Shown: positions 8,981 through 17,330, counted from the stretch's first letter. The stretch: DNA of 64,000 nt from UBA1227 sp045599345 (GCA_045599345.1 JAZRVV010000036.1:1-64000); one strand, 5' to 3'. The notes: generated from the sequence alone by a model not told the origin. Made by a program: numbers and translations.

Positions 8981-10080
8981 AATTTTCCTCCTTCTATTTC
9001 AAAGACCTTTCCAGTCTTTGATTTCAAAATAGAGGAAGGATCACAACAAGTTATAAATACTTGCCATCCTTCAATATGATTCAATATGTAATCTTGACGA
9101 CTGCCATCAAGTTCGCTCATTACGTCGTCTAAAAAAGCAACTGGCTGTTTTCCTGTTATTTTTTTAATCACAGCAGCCTCCGAGAGCTTAAGTGATAATG
9201 CCGCACTTCTCTGCTGTCCTTGAGAACCAAAATTTTTTACTGGTAAACCATCAAGACTAATTAAAATATCATCTCGATGTGGACCAATTGAAGTGGTTCC
9301 ATTTTGCATGTCCTCACGGCGAGCACGTTTTAATGCTTCCAATATTTCAAGTGTCAAATTATCAACATCAGTTGAAGAAAAATGTACTGGTGTTTCATAT
9401 GAAATATCAATTTCTTCCTTGCCACTTGAAATGCCTGAGTAAATATTTAAAAGAAATGGTTTTATTTCATCTAAATATTTAAGACGCTGCGTCATCATTA
9501 TGGCGCTATAACTTGCCAGTCGTTCGTCCCATATTTCCAATGTATCAATAAGCTCACTATGATATGTAACATCCTTGAGCAATGCATTTCGCTGCTCGAG
9601 GATTTTATTATAATCAGTGAGCACATTTGAATATTTCGGACGAAGCTGGCATAGCGCCATATTAATAAACTTTCGTCTCTCAACAGGGCCACCTTTTACA
9701 AGACTTAAATGCTGAGGAGCAAATATTATTCCAAGAAACTCTCCAAAGAAAACTGATGAAGAATTATGCTCAATTCCATCAAGAATTGCCTTTTTCTTCT
9801 CGCTTAAAATAAGTTCTGCCTCATGCTCCCTTTTTTCATCTGTAAAAGTCATTGATAGTTTCGCAAAATCAAAAGGTGCAAAAGAATTATCAAATCTGAT
9901 AAGTTCTTTTTCTTTTGATCCACGAAAAGACCTACATCCAGTAAAAAGCCAAAGTGACTCAAGTAGATTTGTCTTTCCCTGTGCATTTTCACCGTAAATT
10001 ATATTTACGGAATCACAGGGCTCAATTTTAATATTCTCTATATTTCTGAAATTTTGAATTTCTAGAGAATTTACCTTCAT
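8965..10080 (-). CDS. recF: DNA replication and repair protein RecF
   Basis: A 371-residue SMC-like ATPase that helps load RecA at single-strand gaps with RecO and RecR. The Walker A is GENAQGKTN at residues 30-38. The ABC signature is in GSQGQQRSAALSLKL, and the Walker B is in PVAFLDDVMSELD. Length is normal. It starts seven bases after the yaaA stop and its end overlaps remB by 16 bases. This is the standard recF position in the dnaN-recF-gyrB cluster. Confidence 0.97.
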   Translation of the reverse strand: MKVNSLEIQNFRNIENIKIEPCDSVNIIYGENAQGKTNLLESLWLFTGCRSFRGSKEKELIRFDNSFAPFDFAKLSMTFTDEKREHEAELILSEKKKAILDGIEHNSSSVFFGEFLGIIFAPQHLSLVKGGPVERRKFINMALCQLRPKYSNVLTDYNKILEQRNALLKDVTYHSELIDTLEIWDERLASYSAIMMTQRLKYLDEIKPFLLNIYSGISSGKEEIDISYETPVHFSSTDVDNLTLEILEALKRARREDMQNGTTSIGPHRDDILISLDGLPVKNFGSQGQQRSAALSLKLSEAAVIKKITGKQPVAFLDDVMSELDGSRQDYILNHIEGWQVFITCCDPSSILKSKTGKVFEIEGGKLCSST

Positions 10081-10086
10081 CTACTT

Positions 10087-10356
10087 CTATCCTTTACAAA
10101 TCTTATATATGACACCATTTACTTCAAAAATGTCACCGTCATATAACTTTTTACGAATAACATTTATTTTGCTGCCATTTACTTTTATTTCACCATCTAA
10201 AATAAGTTCTTTTGCATGTCCTCCAGTTTCCGCTTCACCAGAAAATTTGAGTGCGCAATCAAGAGTTATAAATGGTGTATCAATTGTAAGTGGAACTGCG
10301 TCTGTTGCTTTATCCTTTGCAAGTTTTGCAGTAATTTTTATATCTTTTCTAAGCAT
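10087..10356 (-). CDS. yaaA: S4-domain RNA-binding protein, YaaA/RlbA type
   Basis: A small S4-like RNA-binding protein (89 residues from ATG 10356) in the conserved slot between dnaN and recF. The S4 core is recognisable in FITLDCALKFSGEAETGGHAKELILDGEIKVNG, written here only to locate it: FITLDCALKFSG begins near residue 27 and KVNG ends near residue 61. B. subtilis YaaA has been linked to ribosome large-subunit assembly. The N-terminus is about 20 residues longer than the compact B. subtilis form. An alternative TTG start at 10368 would add four residues; neither start has a strong Shine-Dalgarno, so the choice is uncertain. Confidence 0.85.
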   Translation of the reverse strand: MLRKDIKITAKLAKDKATDAVPLTIDTPFITLDCALKFSGEAETGGHAKELILDGEIKVNGSKINVIRKKLYDGDIFEVNGVIYKICKG

Positions 10357-10371
10357 GTCTTTTACCAATTA

Positions 10372-11478
10372 TTAGTTTTCGTTCTTAAGTCTAACTGGAA
10401 GAACAAGATATAAGAAATTGTCACCCTCTGGTGGAACAATTGTAATTGGTGATAATGGGCCATTAAGTGTAATTTTTACCTCATCAAGTGAGCATGCTTT
10501 GAGTGCATCAAGAAGGAAAATATTGTTAAAACCTATTTCTACTCTGTTACCTTCTGTCTTGCAAGCAAGCTTGTCATTTGCTGTACCAAGACTTGTAACA
10601 GTTGAAATTTTAATCATATTTTCATCAAATATGCAGCGGAGAGGACTCTTAAGCCTGTCTGTAATAAGAAGACTTGTTCTCTCAATACTATCTATAAATG
10701 TTTTTACATTAACATTTACTTCTGTTGTGAGACTCTTTGGAACAGCTGAGTTATAATCCAAAAATTCACCATCAAGAAGTCTTGAAATAATGCTATAATT
10801 ACCAACTTCAAAAATAATGTGACGTTTTGCAATATTCATTGAAATAACTTCACAATTATCAATAAGTTTAATTACTTCACTAAGTGTTTTAGCTGGAACA
10901 ATAAATGACATATCTTCGCCACTATATTTAATTTGTTCCGTACGAATTGCAAGACGGAAACCGTCAACAGCAACAAGTCTAATTTGATCACGGGTAATTT
11001 CAAATTTAATACCTGTATGAACAATCTTTGTATCATTCTTTGATACTGCAAAAATTGTTTGACGAACCATATCAGATAATGTGCCACTTTCAACAATAAT
11101 TGGATATCCACCAGATACTGTTGGAAGTTCAGGATATTCTTCAGCAGCTATACCTACAATTTTGTATTCAGCTTCACCACAACGAATTATGCAAAGTTGA
11201 CGTTCATCTGCTTCTATTCTTACAACTTCTGCTGGAAGTTTACGAAGAATATCACAAAGAATACGAGCATTAATAATTATGCTACCTGGTTCTTCTACTT
11301 TTGCTTCAATACTTGTATTAATACCAACTTCAAGATCATATCCTGTTAAGATAAGTTCATTACCAATTGCTTTAAGGTAAATACCTTCAATAGCAGGAAT
11401 AGAAGTTTTTGTAGAAACAACTCTTGAAACATTTTGACAAGCTTCAGATAAAATTTCTGTATTGCAAACTATCTTCAT
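10372..11478 (-). CDS. dnaN: DNA polymerase III sliding clamp (beta subunit)
   Basis: A 368-residue ring-forming processivity clamp of the replicative polymerase. The three repeated clamp folds are recognisable, with hallmark segments KIVHTGIKFEI and VAVDGFRLA in the middle and the C-terminal LVLPVRL that lines the partner-binding pocket. Length is normal. The ATG is preceded by TTGGAGG. It lies 236 bases downstream of dnaA, a gap long enough for its own promoter and for DnaA-binding sites. Confidence 0.98.
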   Translation of the reverse strand: MKIVCNTEILSEACQNVSRVVSTKTSIPAIEGIYLKAIGNELILTGYDLEVGINTSIEAKVEEPGSIIINARILCDILRKLPAEVVRIEADERQLCIIRCGEAEYKIVGIAAEEYPELPTVSGGYPIIVESGTLSDMVRQTIFAVSKNDTKIVHTGIKFEITRDQIRLVAVDGFRLAIRTEQIKYSGEDMSFIVPAKTLSEVIKLIDNCEVISMNIAKRHIIFEVGNYSIISRLLDGEFLDYNSAVPKSLTTEVNVNVKTFIDSIERTSLLITDRLKSPLRCIFDENMIKISTVTSLGTANDKLACKTEGNRVEIGFNNIFLLDALKACSLDEVKITLNGPLSPITIVPPEGDNFLYLVLPVRLKNEN

Positions 11479-11714
11479 ATTGAATCCTCCAAATAGTTAT
11501 TTTTTATAAACAATATATCTTTATATTTAGTAATAGTAGTAGAGGCGGTGTAAATTGAGGAAAAGTCCATTTTTTGCCTCTAATAAAGGAAAATTTTGAA
11601 AAATTTAACTCTAATTTAAATAAGTAATAAATGTGGAAAAAGAGCAAAACTTTTACTTGAAAGTTGAAATTGTTAAAAACTGTATGTTAATTAACGATGA
11701 AAATGTTAAAAACT
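11479..11714. other. dnaA-dnaN intergenic region, possible part of oriC
   Basis: This 236-base AT-rich gap has one DnaA-box-like site fitting TTWTNCACA (TTTTCCACA on the minus strand, 11632-11640). It also has two copies of the related 9-mer TTTTTAACA on the minus strand (11671-11679 and 11704-11712), 33 bases apart. An inverted pair, TAGAGGC near 11540 and GCCTCTA near 11577, flanks a 30-base loop. In many Bacillota the origin is split around dnaA, so this gap could hold part of it. No clear dnaN promoter could be assigned. Confidence 0.45.
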
Positions 11715-13031
11715 TTATACATTTTCGTTTATATCATTTATTATTCTTTGAATTGTAGCTTTAACAGATGAATTATTTTCCATCTCTTTTTCACATTCTT
11801 TGATGTTATAAATTACAGTTGAGTGATGTTTACCACCAAATTCTTCTCCTATTCTTTCCATTGAGAGTGATGTTACTTCACGAACTATGTACATTGCGGC
11901 TTGGCGCGCTTTTGAAATGTTTGCATTCCTTTTATCGGAAAGGATATTTTCTACTGATGTACCATAAGTTCTTGCAACTTCATTTAATATTTTTTCAATG
12001 GTAACAGGAAGAGGTTGATTATCAGATAAAATATCATTTATTGCTTTTTGTGCAGACATAATTGAAGGCTGATGACCACTTATTATGTAAAGTGCGTTGA
12101 TTTTTTTAATAACTCCTTCAATCTGTCTTACATTATTTTTAATTTTATCTGCAATGTATTGAACAATTTCATCTGGTAAAACTAAACCTAAATTATCAGC
12201 TTTACTTTTGATGATTGCCATTCTTGTTTCAATATCAGGTGGCTGAATATCTGCAAGAAGGCCAGATTCAAATCTGTTCTTTATTCGATCCGCTAAAAGA
12301 GCAATTTCTTTAGGTGGCCTATCAGATGCTAAAATTATTTGTTTATCATCTTGAGTAAGAGCATTAAATGTATGGAAAAATTCTTCCTGAGTTGATTGCC
12401 TGCCGGCAATAAATTGAATGTCATCTATTATTAAGACATCTGCTGTTCTGTACTTATCATGAAAAGCAGGCATTGTTTTACGTTCAATTGATTCAACAAC
12501 TTCGTTTGTAAAATCTTCGCCTGTTGTATATATGATTTTGTAATTAGGATTATTTTTCTTTATTTCAAGACAAATAGCAGTTAAAAGGTGAGTTTTTCCA
12601 AGTCCTGACCTTCCGTGTATAAACAGTGGGTTATATGCTTTACCAGGAGTTGTAGCTACTGCTTGAGCTGCTGCATAAGCAAATTTATTAGATGAACCTA
12701 CAATGAAATTTTCAAATGTCAATTCATTATTTTTTACACTTTCAGTGATTTCTTGAACTTTTTCTTCAACATCATTTGGTTTTTTGATTGTTTCCGTTAC
12801 AATTTCAATTTCAATTGGAAATCCCATTGTTGCTTCAAAAGCTTCATTAAGAAGATCAATAAATTTTGATTTGACAATATTAGCTTTGAATTCACTAGTT
12901 AAAAGAGTGATTTTATTATCATTAAAGGAAACCATTGTGAGCGGTTCAAGCCAAAGGGAATAAATTGTTTCCGTAACTTTGCCTTTACAGTAATCTTTTA
13001 CTAGTTGCCAAACTTCAGAATAAGATTCCAT
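11715..13031 (-). CDS. dnaA: Chromosomal replication initiator protein DnaA
   Basis: A 438-residue initiator that opens oriC and loads the helicase. Domain I is at the N-terminus (VWQLVKDYCKGKVTE). Domain III is the AAA+ ATPase with Walker A GRSGLGKTH and Walker B VLIIDDIQF. Domain IV is the C-terminal helix-turn-helix. The DNA-reading loop, usually GGRDHTTV or GGRDHSTV, is here GGKHHSTV (residues 399-406): the Asp that corresponds to E. coli Asp433 is His402. ATG 13031 is chosen over the in-frame ATG at 13037 because AAGGAG is 8 bases from the former and only 2 from the latter. It is the first gene of the minus-strand origin cluster. Confidence 0.98.
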   Translation of the reverse strand: MESYSEVWQLVKDYCKGKVTETIYSLWLEPLTMVSFNDNKITLLTSEFKANIVKSKFIDLLNEAFEATMGFPIEIEIVTETIKKPNDVEEKVQEITESVKNNELTFENFIVGSSNKFAYAAAQAVATTPGKAYNPLFIHGRSGLGKTHLLTAICLEIKKNNPNYKIIYTTGEDFTNEVVESIERKTMPAFHDKYRTADVLIIDDIQFIAGRQSTQEEFFHTFNALTQDDKQIILASDRPPKEIALLADRIKNRFESGLLADIQPPDIETRMAIIKSKADNLGLVLPDEIVQYIADKIKNNVRQIEGVIKKINALYIISGHQPSIMSAQKAINDILSDNQPLPVTIEKILNEVARTYGTSVENILSDKRNANISKARQAAMYIVREVTSLSMERIGEEFGGKHHSTVIYNIKECEKEMENNSSVKATIQRIINDINENV

Positions 13032-13123
13032 AAGCATATCTCCTTTTCAAAATTTATATTTAATATAACTTAAATATAGATATATATTATATTTAATAAT
13101 AAAATACATATTATAACTAATAA

Positions 13124-13152
13124 ATTTTATCACAAAAGCGTTTAGTTTTCAA
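13124..13152 (-). promoter_or_regulatory. Candidate dnaA promoter
   Basis: On the minus strand TTGAAA (13152-13147) is followed after 17 bases by TAAAAT (13129-13124). The -35 lies inside the left arm of the inverted repeat of box-like 9-mers. If DnaA binds there it would repress its own gene. Confidence 0.45.
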
Positions 13153-13195
13153 CAATAAGTGATATAATTGTTGAAAAAACAAGGTATAATATTTC

Positions 13196-13225
13196 TTGAC
13201 ATTATATGTATTAATAATATATAAT
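13196..13225 (+). promoter_or_regulatory. Promoter of rpmH-rnpA-yidD-yidC
   Basis: Consensus TTGACA at 13196-13201, an 18-base spacer, and TATAAT at 13220-13225. It lies 36 bases before the rpmH start. This is a strong sigma-A type promoter, as expected for a ribosomal protein operon. Confidence 0.8.
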
Positions 13226-13261
13226 AATCTCTCGCAAGTTGAATGAATGGAGGGAAGAATA

Positions 13262-13396
13262 ATGAAAAGAACATTCCAGCCTAAAAAACGTCATAGAAGT
13301 AAGGTTCACGGCTTCAGAGCAAGAATGTCTGACCGTAACGGACGCAAGGTACTCGCAGCTCGTAGAGCTAAGGGTAGAAAGAACCTTACAGTTTAA
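13262..13396 (+). CDS. rpmH: 50S ribosomal protein L34
   Basis: A 44-residue, strongly basic ribosomal protein beginning MKRTFQPKKRHR and ending RAKGRKNLTV. The sequence is essentially the family consensus. It is too short for many gene finders but unambiguous. GGAGGGA at 13249-13255 is the Shine-Dalgarno. It leads the plus-strand operon next to the origin, with rnpA 17 bases downstream, the arrangement seen in most bacteria. Confidence 0.98.
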   Translation: MKRTFQPKKRHRSKVHGFRARMSDRNGRKVLAARRAKGRKNLTV

Positions 13397-13413
13397 TTAT
13401 TGAGGACAAAACA

Positions 13414-13761
13414 TTGTCTGAACTTGTTGTTTTAAATCAGAATAGTGATTTTAAAAGACTCTATAATAGAGGAACCTCTTACACAAATCCTGCACTGGTT
13501 ACTTATTTAATGAAAAACCGTGCGGGAATTTGTCGTATAGGAATCACTTCAAGTAAAAAGATTGGAAACGCAGTTCAGCGAAATACCTCTAGGCGTAAAG
13601 TCCGTGCAGCATTTGCTCCAATTTACAAGGAGTATGCAGAAAACTTACAGGGATACGATATTATCTTTGTTTGTCGTGTAAAAACTCGTTTTAAAAAGAG
13701 CACGGATATTGAAATGGTAATGAGGTCTCAATTTAAAGAGGCCGGCATTATAGATGCATAG
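13414..13761 (+). CDS. rnpA: Ribonuclease P protein component
   Basis: A 115-residue basic protein that binds the RNase P RNA and helps mature tRNA 5' ends. The family signature is present as IGNAVQRNTSRRKVRAAF, the RNR-like motif that contacts RNA. The start is TTG 13414, with GAGGA seven bases upstream; no ATG fits the family start. The gene overlaps yidD by 8 bases. The RNase P RNA gene is not in this window. Confidence 0.95.
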   Translation: MSELVVLNQNSDFKRLYNRGTSYTNPALVTYLMKNRAGICRIGITSSKKIGNAVQRNTSRRKVRAAFAPIYKEYAENLQGYDIIFVCRVKTRFKKSTDIEMVMRSQFKEAGIIDA

Positions 13762-13990
13762 TTTTATGAAAAACATTCTTATTTCAATCATCAGATTCTA
13801 TCAAAAACATATTTCGCCAAAACTCCCACCTATGTGTAAGTATTATCCTACTTGCTCAGAGTATGGCATTATTGCAATAGAGAGATTTGGAGTATTTAAA
13901 GGTTCACTTCTCACCCTATGGCGAATTATACGTTGTAGTCCATTGACTGCAGGCGGCTACGATCCAGTACCAGAAAAGAAGGTTAAGTAA
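13754..13990 (+). CDS. yidD: Membrane protein insertion efficiency factor YidD
   Basis: A 78-residue protein with the conserved core FYQKHISPKLPP, CKYYPTCSEYG, and RCSPLTAGGYDPVP. YidD assists YidC-dependent membrane insertion and carries an amphipathic N-terminus. It overlaps rnpA by 8 bases, and its stop codon shares a base with the yidC start. An alternative ATG at 13766 would remove four residues. Confidence 0.95.
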   Translation: MHSFMKNILISIIRFYQKHISPKLPPMCKYYPTCSEYGIIAIERFGVFKGSLLTLWRIIRCSPLTAGGYDPVPEKKVK

Positions 13991-14934
13991 TGAATTTTAT
14001 CTACGATATTTTTTCTTATCCATTTGGTTGGATACTCTGGTTCCTTTACAAGGTATGCGGTGGTAATTATGCTATAGCTCTTATAGCTTTTACAATTATC
14101 GCAAAGCTTATCTTGGTTCCAAGTACAATTAGTACACAAAAGAATCAGGCTAAAACTCTTAGGACTCGTGCTAAGATTGAAAAAATCAGACAAAAATATG
14201 CTGGCGATCAGGCAAAGATTAATGCTGAGATGCAGGCATTTTATGAAAAAGAAGGATATGGCTCAATGACTGCAGGTTGCGGTACCCTGCTTATTCAGTT
14301 CCCTATCATCATGGGACTTTATGGAGCCATCTATAAACCACTTTCTTACATTATTAGACTTGATAAAGCAACAATTACAGCTCTTACAGATGCAGTACAA
14401 CCTTTAATTGCTAATAACAAGAACATAAGACTTAGCGAAATTTCTGTTCTTTCAAACATAGACAAATTAAAGGAAGCTCTTCCAAACCTTAAGGCAAGTG
14501 TATGGACAAGCCTTCAGGACTTTGAATTTACTGCTTTTGGTCTTAACCTTGGTGATACACCATCACAGCATGGTTGGGGCTCTGTATATGCGCTTGTTCC
14601 AATTGCAGCTTTCCTTGCTGCGCTTGCAAGCTCAATTTATAGCTTTATTAGAACTAGACAGCAGACTCCAGATGCATCTAGCAATGCAACAATGGGTTGT
14701 ATGCTTCTATTTATGCCATTCTGGTCACTTTGGCTTGCTTATGCATTCCCAATAGGTATTGGTGTTTATTGGGCACTTAACAGTTTATTGAGCCTTGTAC
14801 AGATGGTTATTATCAATAAAATCTATGAACCAAAGCGCGTTATCGCCAAGATGATGATTGACGAGTCTATTGAAAGACGCGCAAAGGAAGCAAATGTTAA
14901 AGAAAACATTTCTCTCCTTTCAAAAGAAAACTAA
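13990..14934 (+). CDS. yidC: Membrane protein insertase YidC/OxaA (short Gram-positive type)
   Basis: A 314-residue polytopic membrane protein that inserts proteins alone or with SecYEG. Hydrophobic segments lie near residues 10-50, 100-120, 195-215 and 235-265. The cytoplasmic hairpin between the first two (RTRAKIEKIRQKYAGDQAK) is the usual basic coiled-coil. It lacks the large periplasmic domain of Gram-negative forms. No lipobox cysteine is seen at the N-terminus, unlike B. subtilis SpoIIIJ. It has an extra loop between the second and third membrane segments. The jag gene follows, as usual. Confidence 0.95.
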   Translation: MNFIYDIFSYPFGWILWFLYKVCGGNYAIALIAFTIIAKLILVPSTISTQKNQAKTLRTRAKIEKIRQKYAGDQAKINAEMQAFYEKEGYGSMTAGCGTLLIQFPIIMGLYGAIYKPLSYIIRLDKATITALTDAVQPLIANNKNIRLSEISVLSNIDKLKEALPNLKASVWTSLQDFEFTAFGLNLGDTPSQHGWGSVYALVPIAAFLAALASSIYSFIRTRQQTPDASSNATMGCMLLFMPFWSLWLAYAFPIGIGVYWALNSLLSLVQMVIINKIYEPKRVIAKMMIDESIERRAKEANVKENISLLSKEN

Positions 14935-14948
14935 ATAAGTGAAACCTA

Positions 14949-14989
14949 AACCGCCATCTTTTTTGTCTACCAAAGTTGGCGGTTTTTAT
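14949..14989 (+). terminator. Intrinsic terminator or attenuator between yidC and jag
   Basis: AACCGCCA and TGGCGGTT pair across a 20-base T-rich loop, followed by TTTTTATATTT. jag begins 16 bases later with its own GGAGGT, so this may give only partial termination. Confidence 0.6.
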
Positions 14990-15004
14990 ATTTGGAGGTA
15001 AATA

Positions 15005-15976
15005 ATGATTAAAGAGGCAGTAGCTACCGGTGCAACAATCGAAGAAGCACAACAGGCTGCAGTTCTCGCATTAGATGCTCCAGTTAGTGCAGACGTTCAG
15101 TTTGAAGTACTTGTTATGCCTGAGAAAAAAGTATTAGGCATCTTTGGAGGTAAGCAAGCTGAAGTTCGTGCTTTCTATGAAGCACCAGACGAGAAGCCAG
15201 CAAAGAAAGAAAAGCCGGTAAAGAAAAACGACAGTAAGAAGGCGCCTAAATCAGAGAAGCCAGCAGTAAAGGCTGAAAAAGTAGAAGAGCCAGTAGAAGA
15301 GGTTTCAGCAGAAGTAATTGAGTTATCTGCTTGCCCAGAGAACGTTAAGAAGGCATATGACTACTTACAGACAATTATTAGTGGAATAGGCGTAGAAGGC
15401 ACAAGCGTAGAAATTTCTAGATGTGAAAAAGACTATTTCTTCAAGATTATGAGTGAAGAAGATTACAGTCTCCTCATTGGTAGACGTGGAGAGACACTTG
15501 ATTCTATTCAATACCTCGTTCGTCTTGTTGCAAACAAGTCAAAGAATGATAGTGAATTCTCAAAGATTTCTATCAATATTGGAAATTACAGAGAAAAGAG
15601 AGAAGCAACACTTAAGGACATTGCTAGACGTACAGCTGGCAAGGTTAAGAAGTATGGAAGAAATATTGCTCTTGATCCAATGAATCCATTTGAGCGTAGA
15701 ATTATTCATACAGAGGTTGCCAAAATCCAAGATGTAACATCTTACTCAGTTGGTTCAGATGCTGACCGTAAGGTTGTTATTGCATTAGAGGAAGGCGCAA
15801 AGCCAACAAATCCTCGCAAGTCATACGGTAATAACCGTGGCGGCGGACGTGGCAATCGTGATTCACGTGAAAGCCAAAAGGTAGAGGCTCCACAGAGAGC
15901 ACCTCGTTCTGATGCCGAAGGTATTCGTTATGGCAAAATAATGCCAAAGGTAGAAAAGGCAGAAGACGCAGAATAA
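15005..15976 (+). CDS. jag: RNA-binding protein Jag/KhpB (Jag_N, KH, R3H)
   Basis: A 323-residue RNA-binding protein. Residues 1-60 are the Jag_N domain, residues 60-105 a charged Lys/Glu/Pro linker, residues 115-195 the KH domain (LLIGRRGETLDSIQYLV), and residues 195-265 the R3H domain (MNPFERRIIH). After R3H there is a tail of about 55 residues rich in Arg and Gly (GGGRGNRDSRES), not found in the short B. subtilis form. Jag/KhpB pairs with KhpA and affects cell elongation and division in streptococci. GGAGGT precedes the ATG. It ends at a terminator shared with convergent serS. Confidence 0.93.
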   Translation: MIKEAVATGATIEEAQQAAVLALDAPVSADVQFEVLVMPEKKVLGIFGGKQAEVRAFYEAPDEKPAKKEKPVKKNDSKKAPKSEKPAVKAEKVEEPVEEVSAEVIELSACPENVKKAYDYLQTIISGIGVEGTSVEISRCEKDYFFKIMSEEDYSLLIGRRGETLDSIQYLVRLVANKSKNDSEFSKISINIGNYREKREATLKDIARRTAGKVKKYGRNIALDPMNPFERRIIHTEVAKIQDVTSYSVGSDADRKVVIALEEGAKPTNPRKSYGNNRGGGRGNRDSRESQKVEAPQRAPRSDAEGIRYGKIMPKVEKAEDAE

Positions 15977-15981
15977 AAACA

Positions 15982-16014
15982 AACTCCCCAGTGATTTCAC
16001 TGGGGAGTTTTTCT
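15982..16014. terminator. Bidirectional terminator between jag and serS
   Basis: ACTCCCCAGTG pairs with CACTGGGGAGT around a 4-base loop, with a T run on the plus side and an A run on the other. It separates two convergent genes, and it coincides with one edge of the inverted block described in the findings. Confidence 0.9.
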
Positions 16015-16022
16015 ATCTATTT

Positions 16023-17312
16023 TTATTTCTTTGGAATGAGCTTTTCCTTGCCGCCCATGTATGGACGGATTACTTCTGGAATATTAACTGTTCCATCTGC
16101 TTGAAGATTGTTCTCAAGGAATGCGATGAGCATACGAGGTGGAGCAACAACAGTGTTATTTAATGTGTGTGGAAGATATGTGTTGCCGTCCTCTCCCTTT
16201 ACACGCATTTTGAGTCTTCTTGCCTGTGCATCACCAAGATTTGAGCAAGAGCATACTTCAAAGTACTTCTTCTGTCTTGGAGACCATGCCTCTATGTCAC
16301 ATGACTTTACTTTGAGGTCAGCAAGGTCGCCTGAGCAACATTCGAGCTGACGTACAGGAATATCCATGCTCCTAAAGAGTTCAACAGAGTAGCGCCACAT
16401 TTTTTCGTACCACTCTTTTGATTCCTCTGGTTTACAGATAACAATCATTTCCTGTTTCTCAAACTGGTGAATTCTATAAACACCGCGCTCCTCTATTCCG
16501 TGAGCGCCTTTTTCTTTTCTAAAGCAAGGAGAATAGCTTGTAAGCGTCTGTGGGAGTTCACCTTCTGTGAAACGATAGTCAATAAAGCGACCAATCATTG
16601 AATGCTCTGATGTACCGATAAGATAGAGGTCCTCTCCTTCTATTTTGTACATCATACCGTCCATATCGCTCTGGCTCATAACGCCTTCAACAACATTGCC
16701 GTGAATCATAAATGGTGGGATGCAGTATGTGAATCCCTTGTCTATCATAAAGTCACGAGCATAGCTGAGTATTGCACTGTGAAGTCTTGCGATATCGCCA
16801 AGAAGATAGTAAAAACCATTACCAGATGTTTTGCCTGCTGCATCGATGTCGATACCGCCAAAGCTTTCCATAATCTCTGTGTGGTAAGGCACTTCGTATT
16901 CTGGTACTACTGCATCGCCAAAACGCTCAACTTCTACGTTGAATGAGTCATCTTTACCGATTGGAACTGATGGGTCAATGATATTTGGGATGAGCATCAT
17001 TATCTTTGTTACTTTTTCGGTGAGTTCATCCTGGCGCTTTGAAAGTTCATCAAGCTCTGCTGCTTGAGATGTTACCTTTTCTTTGAGTGCCATAGCTTCA
17101 TCTTTTTTGCCCTGAGCCATAAGGTTGCCAATTTCCTTGGAAACCTTATTTCTATTTTGACGAAGTTCGTCTGCCCTACCTTGAACCTGTCTCTTTTCTT
17201 CATCAAGGGCAATTACTTCATCTACAAGAGGAATTTTTTCATCCTGAAATTTTTTCTTTATGTTTTCTTTAACAACATCAGGATTCTCTCTTAAAAACTT
17301 AATGTCTAGCAT
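16023..17312 (-). CDS. serS: Seryl-tRNA synthetase
   Basis: A 429-residue class II synthetase that charges tRNA-Ser. Residues 1-105 form the antiparallel coiled-coil arm that contacts the tRNA long arm. Motif 2 is FRKEKGAHGIEERGVYRIHQF (position near 265-285, first part FRKEKGAHG), and motif 3 is near the C-terminus (RMLIAF). The gene lies 18 bases after parB in the same direction and has no room for a T-box leader. AAAAGGAG precedes the ATG. Finding it as the last gene of the parAB transcript agrees with serS lying beside parB in many Bacillota. Confidence 0.97.
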   Translation of the reverse strand: MLDIKFLRENPDVVKENIKKKFQDEKIPLVDEVIALDEEKRQVQGRADELRQNRNKVSKEIGNLMAQGKKDEAMALKEKVTSQAAELDELSKRQDELTEKVTKIMMLIPNIIDPSVPIGKDDSFNVEVERFGDAVVPEYEVPYHTEIMESFGGIDIDAAGKTSGNGFYYLLGDIARLHSAILSYARDFMIDKGFTYCIPPFMIHGNVVEGVMSQSDMDGMMYKIEGEDLYLIGTSEHSMIGRFIDYRFTEGELPQTLTSYSPCFRKEKGAHGIEERGVYRIHQFEKQEMIVICKPEESKEWYEKMWRYSVELFRSMDIPVRQLECCSGDLADLKVKSCDIEAWSPRQKKYFEVCSCSNLGDAQARRLKMRVKGEDGNTYLPHTLNNTVVAPPRMLIAFLENNLQADGTVNIPEVIRPYMGGKEKLIPKK

Positions 17313-17330
17313 TTCCTAAATTTTCTCCTT

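Larger units (their letters stand above)
13032..13261. other. Probable oriC, dnaA-rpmH divergent intergenic region
   Basis: A very AT-rich gap between divergent dnaA and rpmH. It contains an 11-bp perfect inverted repeat, TTTTCAACAAT at 13146-13156 and ATTGTTGAAAA at 13167-13177. Each arm contains TTTTCAACA, one mismatch from the DnaA box TTTTCCACA. The stretch 13081-13130 is almost pure A/T and is a good candidate unwinding element. No exact TTATCCACA is present. Gene context, not box content, is the main support for an origin here. Confidence 0.6.

Noticed and set aside
13163..13190. Additional TATAAT motifs in the origin gap
   Set aside because: No -35 at a workable distance; expected by chance in such AT-rich DNA.
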